Assembly: GCF_051020985.1 (NCBI RefSeq)
Contig: NC_135001.1
Span: forward strand, 19,337,896-19,401,895
DNA: 64,000 nt
From: Nomia melanderi
Lineage: Eukaryota; Arthropoda; Insecta; Hymenoptera; Halictidae
Direction of reading: 5' to 3'
Part shown: piece by piece, positions 37,433-48,167 of the stretch
Layout: every line of letters begins with the position of its first letter
Numbering within the stretch: position 1 is the stretch's first letter
Notes under the pieces: generated by a model
Database searches by the model: none
Seen by the model: the letters and a program-made list of their open reading frames with translations, nothing else
Told to the model about the DNA's origin: nothing
Made by a program: the position numbers and the translations under genes

Positions 37433-39136
37433 AAGCGATACAAGGTAATATCTGAGAAGATACAGAAAAGTTGCATCCAGAATGCATAAAATTGATTACT
37501 ATAACTTCGATCAGTCCCTGAGCAGTTTAAAAGCGAACACAGGAGCCTGACACAACACCATAAACGTCGTACCGCTCAGCCAATTACAGATATATACAAT
37601 ATTTGGCTGTTTATTGACATAACACGCGCGTCGTGACGCGAATGCGTCAACACGAACGGAACAGATGCGTCGAATCGACGCGCGGAATATCAATCGTCGA
37701 ACGGTCGTCCGTCCGTGTTTCGGAATGCTCCTAAGCAGGAATAATTAACGAGCTCGGAGATTTTTCCAGTGGGGTGAAAAAACCGCATGACGTCAGCGCG
37801 CGAAAGTTTCCTCGGATTGCGCTCTATCTCGCGCAAAACAGCTGTTGCAGAGCGGAAGTTGATGAATAGCGAGGCGTGGAACTGCGTGGAGCTAGCCGCG
37901 TACTCGGATTTCCGTAATTTCGAAGAATGTTCGGGCAATTGTTTAAATTTTTCGCGGTGAATTGGAATACTTCATACGAAAGTACAAATAAAACCTCAAT
38001 GAAACCTGCGGATTAATGATCGTTTCCGGTGTATCGCGTTTCGAACAAACCTGACGTTAATAAAACAAATGTAAGGGCAAAGTGATTATTATTTGCCGCG
38101 GTGCAAATCAATTCGTTTCGGCCGGATTAAATGGAGATTGAATATTTGGTTTCATTGAAATCAAGATTGATTGAAGGGAATCATATCATTTTAAACGCGA
38201 CTCGCGCAACTTGTAATCGCGGAATTTATATATATATACTTCAGCTGAATATCCGAGTTACTGCAGCCCCATAGCACAATGTTTTTCTTCTACCTTATTA
38301 GGGGAACCTGGTCTCCGTTCCTACAGTTTATTTGTTAGTTTAGTATCCCGAGCTGCAAGACGGCGAACACTGGTATTATGGTGGCTGCGGGACAAGCGAA
38401 CAAGAAAATGCAACAGTAATTATTTTTTATTCTTTTCATTTTCATTTTGCACGAGATAAAAGAACTTGCTACCGGAAGCACGGGGAACAAAACAGATAGT
38501 ATCGTATATAAAATAAGGGGATTACCGCACCGAGAAGGGGAAAATATAATGAAATTTCAGGTACACCGAATATAAACTTCTGATTTCTCTGCGTCAAAAA
38601 GCGCAGCACGTTTAAACGCAGAACATTTTCCGAGTGCACCTGAAACCGAGTGGAATACAAAAAACTTGTCCGTAAACGCCTAACCATTTTTACTTCTTCT
38701 GAATTTCGAAGCGAAGACCTCGAAGCAAGAAATGTTAATCTTCCTCTTCCGTTTTCTTTTGCATGTAAAATAACGTTTTATTCTGTTACCCATTTTCAAC
38801 TACCCTGTATACATTACAGTCACGGTTTCCATTTTAAGCTTCGGCTTGGTATTATATTTCCCGGTAGGGAAGTTAAGGGAAGAATGGCGTGTTTCGCGCG
38901 TCAACAGCACGCACGCGATATCCGCGCGGCGTTGATACGCTGATGCATCAACGTCGCCGAACATCGTTCGTTTATTCGCCCGTTTACTTCGCTCTACGGC
39001 CCGTTATACAACAGTAGCTGCAAGGAATGTGGAAAGTTTCGTGGTTTCTCCACGCTCGGAAGTGCGACTAATTAAGACGCGTTTATATTATCTGTGCAAA
39101 CGTATAACGTTACAGTTCAGACAAAAATCTTGTCCA
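37433..39136. other. Gene-free stretch
   Basis: No supported gene. 37600-37970 is CpG-rich and the rest AT-rich. Minus frames at 37511-37693 and 37690-37938 and the plus frame at 38650-38943 have no recognised domain. Confidence 0.5.
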
Positions 39137-39649
39137 TTAACCCCTTGGCGTTTTATTTATTTTCGTTACTGAACTCGTGCAGCATTTTACTATCGACAAT
39201 TTGGAAGAAATTTAACAAAATTCTCTGTTCTACTTTCAGTGGAAATTTCATTTCAAGATAATAAATTGACAATAGATAAATAGTTTTCGCTTCGATCAAT
39301 GAGAAATGAACATTGAATTTCGTTAACCCTCTATGGGCCGAAGTTTTGTTCATGATTATAACAAAATCTATGCAGTACAAAATTAATAAATATCCACATA
39401 TATAATATCAAACGAATATATTTTGTAACTTTCAAGTTAAAATGACGTTAAATTTTCACGCCTGAGCGTACGAAAGTTGAAGTTAACTGATTACTTAATT
39501 TTATTCACCACTTTCAGTGCAAACTGAAATAAACCAACAAGATTATATACTGATATGTGACTTCAAAGTTACACGAGTTTACAGAGGGTTAAATTAATTT
39601 AGAAATCTTCGTCACGAGTCTCACTCGTCACTATATGGCAAGGAATTAA
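39137..39649 (-). mobile_element. TTAA-ended MITE, family D, copy 1, split by a nested element
   Basis: On the minus strand it begins TTAATTCCTTGCCATATAG, then ACGAGTGAGACTCGT (the family D palindrome), and ends at 39137 with the matching TTAACCCCTTGGCG. Its internal sequence (CTTCCAAATTGTCGATA in reverse) matches the other D copies. It is interrupted at 39323-39592 by a different TTAA element. Removing the insertion aligns the two halves to the copy at 59716-59960 without obvious loss. Confidence 0.85.
39323..39592 (+). mobile_element. TTAA-ended MITE, family H, nested in family D
   Basis: The left end is TTAACCCTCTATGGGCCGA and the right end in reverse is TTAACCCTCTGTAAACTCG. The first 11 bases match as inverted repeats. 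Near the right end there is an imperfect palindrome, TGTAACTTTGAAGTCACA in reverse. It lies wholly inside the family D copy at a TTAA, so it inserted later. It is 270 bp with no coding content. Confidence 0.8.
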
Positions 39650-41074
39650 GTTGAGAAATCACTCGATGACTTACGTAGGTTGATCTTCCCTATAATGCTA
39701 ATTTGCTACTCATCAATACTATATTGCCCGTGAGAAAAAATGAAAATTGATCAGCTGAATTCTTCAGACCTTCTAGCATAGCAGCACCTAAAGAATTTTC
39801 CTCCGAATTGTAACGTGTCCGAACGAACAGTGTGAATGCACCCTTACTCGGATGTCTTCCAAGCGAACCGCGGGCCGACATTGCCCGGCGGAAATGCACC
39901 GAGCACGCGGAACTTCGCCGAACGAGAATTTAATAAAAACGCCGGCAGGTGAATCGCGGCCGGCGGGCCGGTGATTGATATTGCGCGTCATAAATCTTCT
40001 CGAGCCGTATTAAAAAACGTGACCTCTTAATTGCCTCCCTTCGCCGTGCCTTGCGCCGCCAATGACGACGATTTAAATACTGAACACGTCGAGCTAACAA
40101 ATTTTCTCAGTTTTTTTTAAACATCCAGACGAGCGAAATGGTAATTGTTTAGTTCAAAATGAAACTTCGATGGAGACGAGTCGAGGAGCGAAGCACTGGT
40201 GAAGTGAGATGGCGAAGTTCGAACACGAAGGAATGAGAATGAACGTTGGGTACGGATAAGAGGGAAGCAGTATAAGCAAGTAAAAGAAGCGGAAAAGGTA
40301 ATGGAATACAAACACTCTCTAGAGAGACGGGAAGAGATTGTTGTTAGAACAAAATTGCTATGGAAATATGGAGACGGAGGTACGATGTGTTGAAATGTGA
40401 ACCGTGAATTGTAAATATCTTTTGTTAGAGACACGCTCTCCTGGGCAGCAGTCTGCAGAAATGTTCTAAAACGCGGAATATCATTCAAATTACGCAACGG
40501 TCGGTGAGAAATGTTCGTTATTCGTTAATAGCAATTTTCTGTCGGCAGACACGTTTGTGTTGAACGGACAATGCTTCAACGAGTCCATTCTGGAACGCCT
40601 TCGGTACACAATTTATGTTCACACAAATTTCTGCAAATTAATGTACGGGGGCAGTAATTAAACAAAAATTTCCTTCCGCTGTTGTGAACTTTATTTGGCG
40701 GAGTAATTCAAATTAGGAAATTCATTATATTTTGCGAAAACTTTTAGCCGGAGCCTGGTTAGGAAAATTAATGAAGCTGAAACGTTTGTTATTCGGGCAT
40801 AAATGAAGTAGCTTGTAGAATTATGCACATGTTTTTGCGTTACTTAGTTGTATTCGGTTCATCCCATTAATTTAAATTAAGTAGAGGATCAACAAGACTC
40901 AACCGCTTCTTTTCCACTACATTATTTAAATTCACTTTCTCTGCGTATTTATGCATGCTATACGGCAACAGGTGAGAGAAAATTTAAGAGGTGATTCTTC
41001 ACGATAATATAAGACCAAACTCACGGTTAGAACTGCAGTTTCGTCTTTGTTTTCAAATTATTAGCTAGTGATTT

Positions 41075-41080
<6 letters not shown>
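39650..41080. other. Gene-free stretch
   Basis: No supported gene. 39800-40090 is CpG-rich and the rest AT-rich. The 126-codon minus frame at 40117-40497 is serine/phenylalanine-rich, reflecting a purine-rich plus strand, and has no domain. Confidence 0.5.

Positions 41081-41128
<48 letters not shown>
41081..41128 (+). repeat. (CT)n microsatellite, 24 perfect units
   Basis: A perfect CT dinucleotide run of 48 bases is the longest perfect microsatellite in the window. It lies in AT-rich DNA with no gene nearby, so no regulatory meaning can be assigned. Confidence 0.97.
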
Positions 41129-41132
<4 letters not shown>

Positions 41133-42191
41133 ACTATAACCACTGACTAATAATAGAACGCTTGAGATAGCTCAGTACGAATGTAGAAGAAAGGAAAACA
41201 GAAATTACACATCAATGTTATACATTTTAATCGTTAATAATTGGCAAGCAATATGAAAACTGTAATATTTGTGTTATTCAATTTCATTTGATATTGCCGC
41301 AAGAAATCACTTTAAAACGAAATTAAATGCTACTTGTTGCCAAACACCTTGCAATTCCATCGTTCCTTGCTATTATTATTATATCCATGTTATACGAATC
41401 AGCACTGGCAACAAATTAAAACTTCCATCGCTTCCGTACGATTCCTATTCCATCCAAACGTGTTATTCTCTGGCGCCTCTGGCACGAAGGTTCATCGATC
41501 AGGAAATAGAGAAGATAATTAGAATCGGCATAAAAGAAATAACTCCGCTTTCAAGCATCCGAGGCGCGGAACACCTCGAAATAACCGAGAGAACTAAAAT
41601 TCTCATCTTCGGAGCGATCGCGGCGTTATACGTTCGGAAGACAAGCCGACGCGAAACAAAGAGCACAAAACACGCGAGCCGCGAAAGAGATGTCCTCGGG
41701 AGGCGGCCTCGTTCCGTGCGCGGCGTATCGCAGTGAATTATCGAGTTTTCCGCGCCGCGTCGGGCTTCCACAGGAATTCAAAAGACAGAATCTCCGCGCT
41801 GTCAGGTTGCTTATTAATGCTGGAAGAACGCTCGTTGGCTAACACTTTGCTCACCGGAAACCTATGAATAAACTTTCCGATCATTGTCGTGCGCGCAGAA
41901 AGAATCTGAAGAATTTTTGAAGAATTTTTTCTTAAGTAGCAATCCCAAAAGAAACAAAATTTTTGAGATGATTTAGTTTACAAGTTCAGTTGCCTGTTAA
42001 TCATTTGAAATCGAATTAAAATCATTTCAGACCTCGTAATGATTATGATATACGAACAAAGGACCTCAAGAATTTTCTCGAATTCTTCTCCCATCTTTCA
42101 AAACGACTTCAAAATTCAAATATCCATAATCATTGGAAACTGAATTGAGACGTGCTCAATCGTCAATTTCCAAAAGACTATCTGATAACTT
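41129..42191. other. Gene-free stretch
   Basis: No supported gene. The 155-codon plus frame at 41269-41736 crosses from AT-rich into CpG-rich DNA and shows no domain. A minus frame (41499-41771) overlaps its second half. Confidence 0.5.
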
Positions 42192-42493
42192 TTAACCCAT
42201 TCGCTGCCAAGCCTATATTATATGAAGCTATTCCCATTTATATTTTGAGTGGTACTGTTTACCAAAGTTCTGTTATTTCTTGGTAAATCACATATATCAT
42301 ACATAATCATTTACACGCATAAAATCAAAGAGTATACTCGTCGTTGGAATTGGAAGGCAACAGGACTCGAAATTTGCTTATTCAAAAGCCTTATGTCATA
42401 ACACATTGAAAGTATGACGAGAATACTCGTCTTGTCAACACACAACACCCCGCCAAAGACGAGTATATTCGTCCTTCACATCGAATGGGTTAA
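42192..42493 (+). mobile_element. TTAA-ended MITE, family E, with GACGAGTATACTCGTC motifs
   Basis: The left end is TTAACCCATTCGCTGCCAA and the right end in reverse is TTAACCCATTCGATGTGAA, so the first 12 bases are perfect inverted repeats. The right half carries the palindrome-like word GACGAG(T/A)ATA(C/T)TCGTC twice in full (42416-42431, 42458-42473) and once in part (about 42330-42342). The length is 302 bp without a coding frame. It is a single copy in this window. Confidence 0.85.
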
Positions 42494-43189
42494 TAACTGA
42501 AACATCGACACTTCTCCAGTCAGTTACACACACCTCATCTAGAGGAAACGTGGCAAATATCACCTCCTTGCATCGGTACGCAGATTCAAACGCGGAGGAA
42601 TCGACGCGGGGAGCAACAGTTGGTGGCTAGGCGCGAGATAGAAAGCAGCGGCGCTAGCGGAAGCGATGCGCAGCGGGACGGGGCGCGTGAAGGGACAAAA
42701 AAGCGATGAAATACGAAATTTCCGTGCGAACGGGACCCGGGGGACGCCCGACAGCCCGACAGTGGGAATGCGGCACGGAATTATTGGGTACCGGCGGGCT
42801 GTTTCGCGGCCGGGGGGACAGGGGACACGGCGAGCCCGCGGAATAAAGAAGAACCATCCAATTCATGTGTAACACGCCTCCGGGGGCCAGACAATGGGTT
42901 AATCTTACCACGGGCTTCATTATTCCCACGTTATCTGGCTCGGAGCAGCCGCCGATAATCGATGTTTAACGACGCTGTTTACAGCCTAATGGCCTGCCTA
43001 ATTTGAATGAACGCCGACCAATCGAGGCCCGCTACTCCCTGCTGCCGCTACTCGGTCGCTTCTTTCATACCGCGTTCCACGTACCCACAGCCTGATCGAA
43101 ATCTTTTCCGGTTAATTTATCACCCGTTCTGACGACGAGACACGCGCTCGTGAAATTCCTTGTCGCTGGAATTTCGATCGTGACACCGG
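42494..43189. other. Gene-free CpG-rich block
   Basis: No supported gene. The block is CpG-rich from 42580. The part 42930-43030 has balanced composition with CGATAATCGATGTTTAACG and CTGTTTACAGCC words (a forkhead-like TGTTTAC), suggesting possible regulatory DNA. This is only an inference. Confidence 0.4.
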
Positions 43190-43574
43190 TTACGTGACCA
43201 TTATTTGTGTCCCTGCTGGTCTTTGGAAAGGCACATTGTGCATGTAGGCAGCGGGCCTGTATTTGCGAGGTAAAAAATGAAAATTTCTGGTTTGCTGTAC
43301 GTTTATGTACGAATAACGTTTTGACAGTTTGAAGACGAATGTCGTCGCTTTGGTCAAATCAAGCTTTCGTGTTTGAAATACAAAGTTGCTAGTTACGTGA
43401 TCGTTATTTGTCTCTGCTGGTCTTTGAAAAGGCACCTTGTGCTATATTTGAGAGATAAAAAATGAATATTTCTGGCTTGCAATACGTTTATATACGAATA
43501 ATGTTTTAACAGTTTGAAGACGAATGTCGTCGCTTTGGTCACATCAAGCTTTCATATTTGAAATACAAAGTTGC
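43190..43574 (+). repeat. Tandem duplication, period ~203 bp
   Basis: Two adjacent copies start with TTACGTGA at 43190 and 43393 and end with AAATACAAAGTTGC at about 43388 and 43574. Both contain GTTTGAAGACGAATGTCGTC and CTTTGGTCA. The second copy lacks about 20 bases found in the first (GGCAGCGGGCCTG region). There is no coding frame across the unit, and flanking termini typical of a transposon were not found. Confidence 0.9.
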
Positions 43575-45914
43575 AAACAAATAATATAGTTACTTCCTTT
43601 GCTGAGGTGTTGCATTAAATATTTAAGGTGTTGAAGTTTAAGTGAGAAATAAATTTGAAGTACTCCATGAATTTGTTTCACGAGAGATTTATTTTTACAG
43701 GGGACTCGAATTCAAGTGCTACAATTTTGTCGACTCAAATATTTTCATTTATTTCTACTTTGATAGTTTTATATATTCGCAGGGAATTCGTAACCGATCA
43801 ATACCAGTAATCTACTTTCCATAAATTTCGAATCTCACACGTTCCCTTCAACACTGTACCCACGTGACAGGTTTAAATTTGATTTAAAGAAGTCCCGATA
43901 AAAAGCGGTAATGATTGAACTTTGATCATGATTGATGCTAAGGCTTTCGTCATTCCCTTCGTCAACAGGAATTTATTCTAATTTATTCGCGAGTGAACGA
44001 TGTTCTTCGCGTGCTAATCGAGAGACACCTTTCTTCCCAGGGAAAGATTCATTCGATCCGCGAACGGAGAAATTCTTTGTTCTGGATCTCGACGTGTTTC
44101 CATTCATTTATGCGCGCGGAAGTAGAATGAATTCCCCGCGATTGTAGCCGAAGTCCTCGAGGCAGCCCGTTTCTTTCGACGCAGGACTAGATTCGTTATC
44201 GGATGCTCGATGGTTCGGAAACTAGGCTGACCTAGTCTGCGCGTGATCGATGAAATCGTCGAATTTTCACAGGTTAAGAGCTTAATCGCCACCGACCTTG
44301 CTTAAATTCGCCCACCGGTTCCGAATGTTCTCTTCCAGCAAAGGTTTATGGTATTCGATGAGAAAGACTCGCGTCGAGGAACAAACTGAAAAAGATTTCT
44401 TCCCTCTAAATAATTTTCTTTCACGAATATTGAAAAATTTACTAAAACACAAAATTTACTGGCAAACGATTAACTTTCATTTTTTCTCTAGGGCTATTTT
44501 TACAATACAGGTTTCTTCGAATATAAATTAAACACTTTCATTAATCTACTTCTATAAAGGAGGTAGTTTTATTCCATTTTTATATTCAACTCGGAGAATC
44601 TAATTGTCATAAGGAATGAAATACACGTGATAAGAGTTCTGAATCTTTTAAGTGATACGAATTTCGTTCAAACGTTATTGTTAAATTGGTATCGTTTAAA
44701 AATCGAAATGGGTAAAATATGTGACGAACGCGATAGAAAATACGAGCCTCTATGAATCGTGTCTATTTCAAATTGATTAATAAAATTGTGATTGCGTGAC
44801 AGAACAGCGCGAGTCTCCTCGATTATTCAACGGGCTCTAAAATCAATCGGCATCTTCCATCCTCGCTCGATTCGAACGGCTGAAACGAAACAAGAAAGCT
44901 GAGCATAAAGTAGCGAACCAGATGACAGACCGGCTACTCACTAGACCATTCCATACAGCGATCGATCACCGGCAAAAATTTGCTTTACCCCATAGCAATT
45001 GATGCAAAGACGAACGAGGTCTCCGGACGGCGAGCTTTTTATTCATAAAGCGGTAACATTTAATTGCCAATCGAAATCCCGGCCGAATTGAAATCAAGTG
45101 GTTCACAGGGACGCTGCAATCAACCGTGAAACGTTTTAATTGACGGCCGATGAAAGAGCGGGTCGAGGGGGCCGTTGATTGCGACGAAAGTTCAACGAAA
45201 AACGCAGAGCATATCCGCGTTACCGATCGCCGCGGGAACAAGGAATTCGCGGCTCTATTATCCGCGGAAACTCTTTTCCATCGAAATTCATGATCCTCCT
45301 TAGCTGCGAGCGACCGATCGAATCTATAGAAAATCTTCATGAACACCGATTCCATTTATTTCATTTAATGCTCCGTTTCATTTTGAAATTACCGTTATGC
45401 GGGGATGATAATCGAAAATGAAATTTAACGAGATGAAAATTGTTCCATTATTGATATTTGTGAAACTGAGTTATGAATTAATGATACCGTAGTGAACTTG
45501 TTATAGTGAGTAGATAGATATGATCTCAAGTCACAGTAACGATCTCTGCTTAAAATATAAATGGTACACTTGAACACAGAAGTCAAAAGCAAATTGAATT
45601 CTCGTTAAAAGGTAAGTGGAAAATGGGCAAGTAACATCTTTCTTATAGAAAATTTCGGTTAAGAATCGACTTTGAAAACTGTTCTCGTATACAAGAAATC
45701 CCATTTCCCATAAGCAGAAATGGTAAGTAACAGATACTTCCTATTCGGTGCTACGAACAACCAACCAACATTCAAATACAATATCCTTCATAGCGAAACG
45801 AGCTGTAAGAAAGCTAATGTTAATTTCTTAACACCTTGCTTGCAATATCATATCAGATTCGTGATAAAGATTTCAAACACCAAGTCGTAAATGAAGAACT
45901 AACTAATCTTCATA
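43575..45914. other. Gene-free stretch
   Basis: No supported gene. The DNA is AT-rich with moderately CpG-rich patches at 44020-44330 and 44950-45310. The 129-codon minus frame at 44966-45355 overlaps an 80-codon plus frame and has no domain. Confidence 0.5.
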
Positions 45915-46131
45915 TTTACTATTATATTAATTTACTATACATTAATTTATTATTATATATATTTACTATACATTAATTTAATATTATAGTAATTTACTAT
46001 ACATTAATTTAGTATTATAGTAATTTACTATACATTAATTCAGTATTATAGTAATTTACTATACATTAATTTAGTATTATATTAATTTACTATACATTAA
46101 TTTAGTATTACATTAATTTACTATTACATTA
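45915..46131 (+). repeat. 31-bp minisatellite in strict register
   Basis: The phrase TTTACTATACATTAATTT starts at 45931, 45962, 45993, 46024, 46055 and 46086, and a variant at 46117 (TTTACTATTACATTACC). Every spacing is exactly 31 bases. A half-unit at 45915 precedes it. The units differ by a few substitutions only, e.g. TTTAGTATTA against TTCAGTATTA. The array is almost pure AT and noncoding. Confidence 0.95.
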
Positions 46132-47738
46132 CCATTTATAACTCCAATAAAATACTACTTTCGTATCGTTAATCCTTAACCGTTAGCAGGAAAACATTCA
46201 AAGAAACCTGCATGTTGAACGTCAAGTGGTGCACGTTCGAATGATGCCTCTTTTATTGTTCCTCCCTACGGCCATCTTTACTCCACAATCCTCCCGATTC
46301 CTTTTTGTCCTTTTCCGTTCCCTTTTTACTCGCGAGCAGCTCCGTCGGCCACCCTTCGCGTTCCCGTTCCCGGTTCCCCTCGTCGCATTCCCCTCTTTCT
46401 TCGACGAACTTCCAAGCCTGGTTGAACTCGAACGCTAATGCAGAAACGTAATTTTATCCTTACTTGCCCTAAGGGTGTTCCGGGAGCATAAAGCGCGATG
46501 AGCCTCGCGCGAGCGCTACTTTGACTCCTACCCACTGCCGCCGCTCTCTTGTCCCCTGACATTTTCAAAGCGGGAAATAATCGCGAACGGTATTCGACTG
46601 TTGTCTTTATTGCGCGCACTGGGAATCCTAGGAGTCGCACGGAGATTTCACAAAATTGCGTTGTTCCCTCGGTCTTCCTCTGCTCGTAAGTATGTGAAAA
46701 TAATGCATAATATTGTAAGAGAAGCTAGAAAGTTGCACCGCCGCAGCAAAATTAAAAAGTAAATTTTCGTTTAAAATTTCGCTACGTTGGAAACGTTCTC
46801 GCTTCGTAAGAAAACGTACTGTGATCAGCCAGAGTTTCATGTAAAACATAAAATCTCTACCTTCAGAATCTACAATTATTTTTTTTCTGTAACGTCCGTT
46901 TCGTTATTTAACAGGAACGAAGGCGAAGGTAGATTTTTGTTACAGAAATTTTGCGAATTTAAGGGTTTCTAAGGACGATGTTCTGAATATCCAGCGATTC
47001 TTTAATTTTACACAGTGATGTATATTATTTAACGCGTTTAATAACCTTCAAATAAATTGATGAAGTAAAAAATTCTCCGTTCAATGCTGCACCCTACCAC
47101 GCTGATCGAGAGGCAAAAATCAGATGGCAATGCTTTCTTATTTAAATTAGGAGGTTCCTTATTTAACGAAGAACTCTTCGTTGCAAACAACATCTTCGAA
47201 TGACCCAATTTTCCATCTGTCGAGTCCACTTTTCTTTCTAACAAGCGCCTCGGCCCAAGTAGCGTTCATAATTAAGCCAGATGACGCAACGGACGTCGCG
47301 GTCGTTTAATTATCAAATTTCTAGGAGTACTCGCGACTCGTAAGTAACGAGTCCGACAAGGATACGCGCACGCCGGAGAGAGTCTCGTTTATTTCGCCGA
47401 GTCTCGGATGATAGCGGTGGACAGCGTCTCAGAGAAATCTGAAAAATCCGATAATAAAGGTAAACAAGTTCGGGAATTTGTTCCGTGAGTGGACGGAACG
47501 AAACGCGACACGGATCTGGGGCACAATTAGTTGTTACAAAGCTTTCCCATCCACAATGTGTACCGAATTTATTGGGTCACCCGATAAATCCTTTCATCGA
47601 GGTGCCCTTGATTTTGTTGTTCCATAGGAACTCCAGGGAAGTAGTCATTTGCCAAATGAATTATTTATAACTCACCAATTGAGTCTCTCTTAAAAAATTA
47701 TTACTAAAAAGACTACCATCTGTTCAATCTGAAATAAA
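46132..47738. other. Gene-free stretch
   Basis: No supported gene. A C/T-rich segment (46225-46400) keeps opposing frames open. The rest is mixed AT-rich DNA with short domain-free frames. Confidence 0.5.
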
Positions 47739-47937
47739 TGAACCCTTTACACTTGAGAGATAACTCTCACCTACTTGATTCAATATAGCAAAATTATAAA
47801 GTTTCATATTGAAAGTCAATATTTAGAATACTACAGTTCCTTACTTCGTTCATGAATTATCGTTAACTTAATTTTACCGAACGTTGTCCATATCTCATCG
47901 AAAAATCTTTCGAGTGTAGAAGGTTAACCCCTTGCCC
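47739..47937 (+). mobile_element. TTAA element, family C, copy 3
   Basis: It begins with a mutated TTAA (TGAA) followed by CCCTTTACACTTGAGAGATAA, and ends in reverse as TTAACCTTCTACACTCGAAAG. The internal words CTACTTGATTCAATATAGC and AAATTATAAAGTTTCATAT match the other family C copies. Its right TTAA (47934-47937) is also the left TTAA of the family D element that follows, so the two share one target site. Confidence 0.75.
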
Positions 47938-48167
47938 TGCAACAAGTCAGACTCGTGGTGAAGATTTTCAACATAATTGAACAAATATATACATTACTCA
48001 GTTCGTTCGAATCAAAGTAAATATTATTCCTCTGTAATCAATTACTATACTTAAAAGGAAACATAGGCATAACATATTAGAATTTTTCTCCTTTTCCAAT
48101 AAATTACAAATGACAAAGTAGCCGTATCGATCAGAGTTGAGGAAGAAATCATAGGCCAAGGGGTTAA
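47934..48167 (+). mobile_element. TTAA-ended MITE, family D, copy 2 (diverged interior)
   Basis: The left end is TTAACCCCTTGCCCTGCAA, with the decayed palindrome AAGTCAGACTCGTGG, then GTGAAGATTT. The right end in reverse is TTAACCCCTTGGCCTATG. The ends fit family D well, while the interior is considerably diverged from the copies at 55542 and 59716. It abuts the family C copy across a single shared TTAA. Confidence 0.75.

Noticed and set aside
45915..46131. Regular repeats considered as a CRISPR array
   Set aside because: Units are contiguous with no unique spacers, and the DNA is eukaryotic in character. It is a minisatellite.
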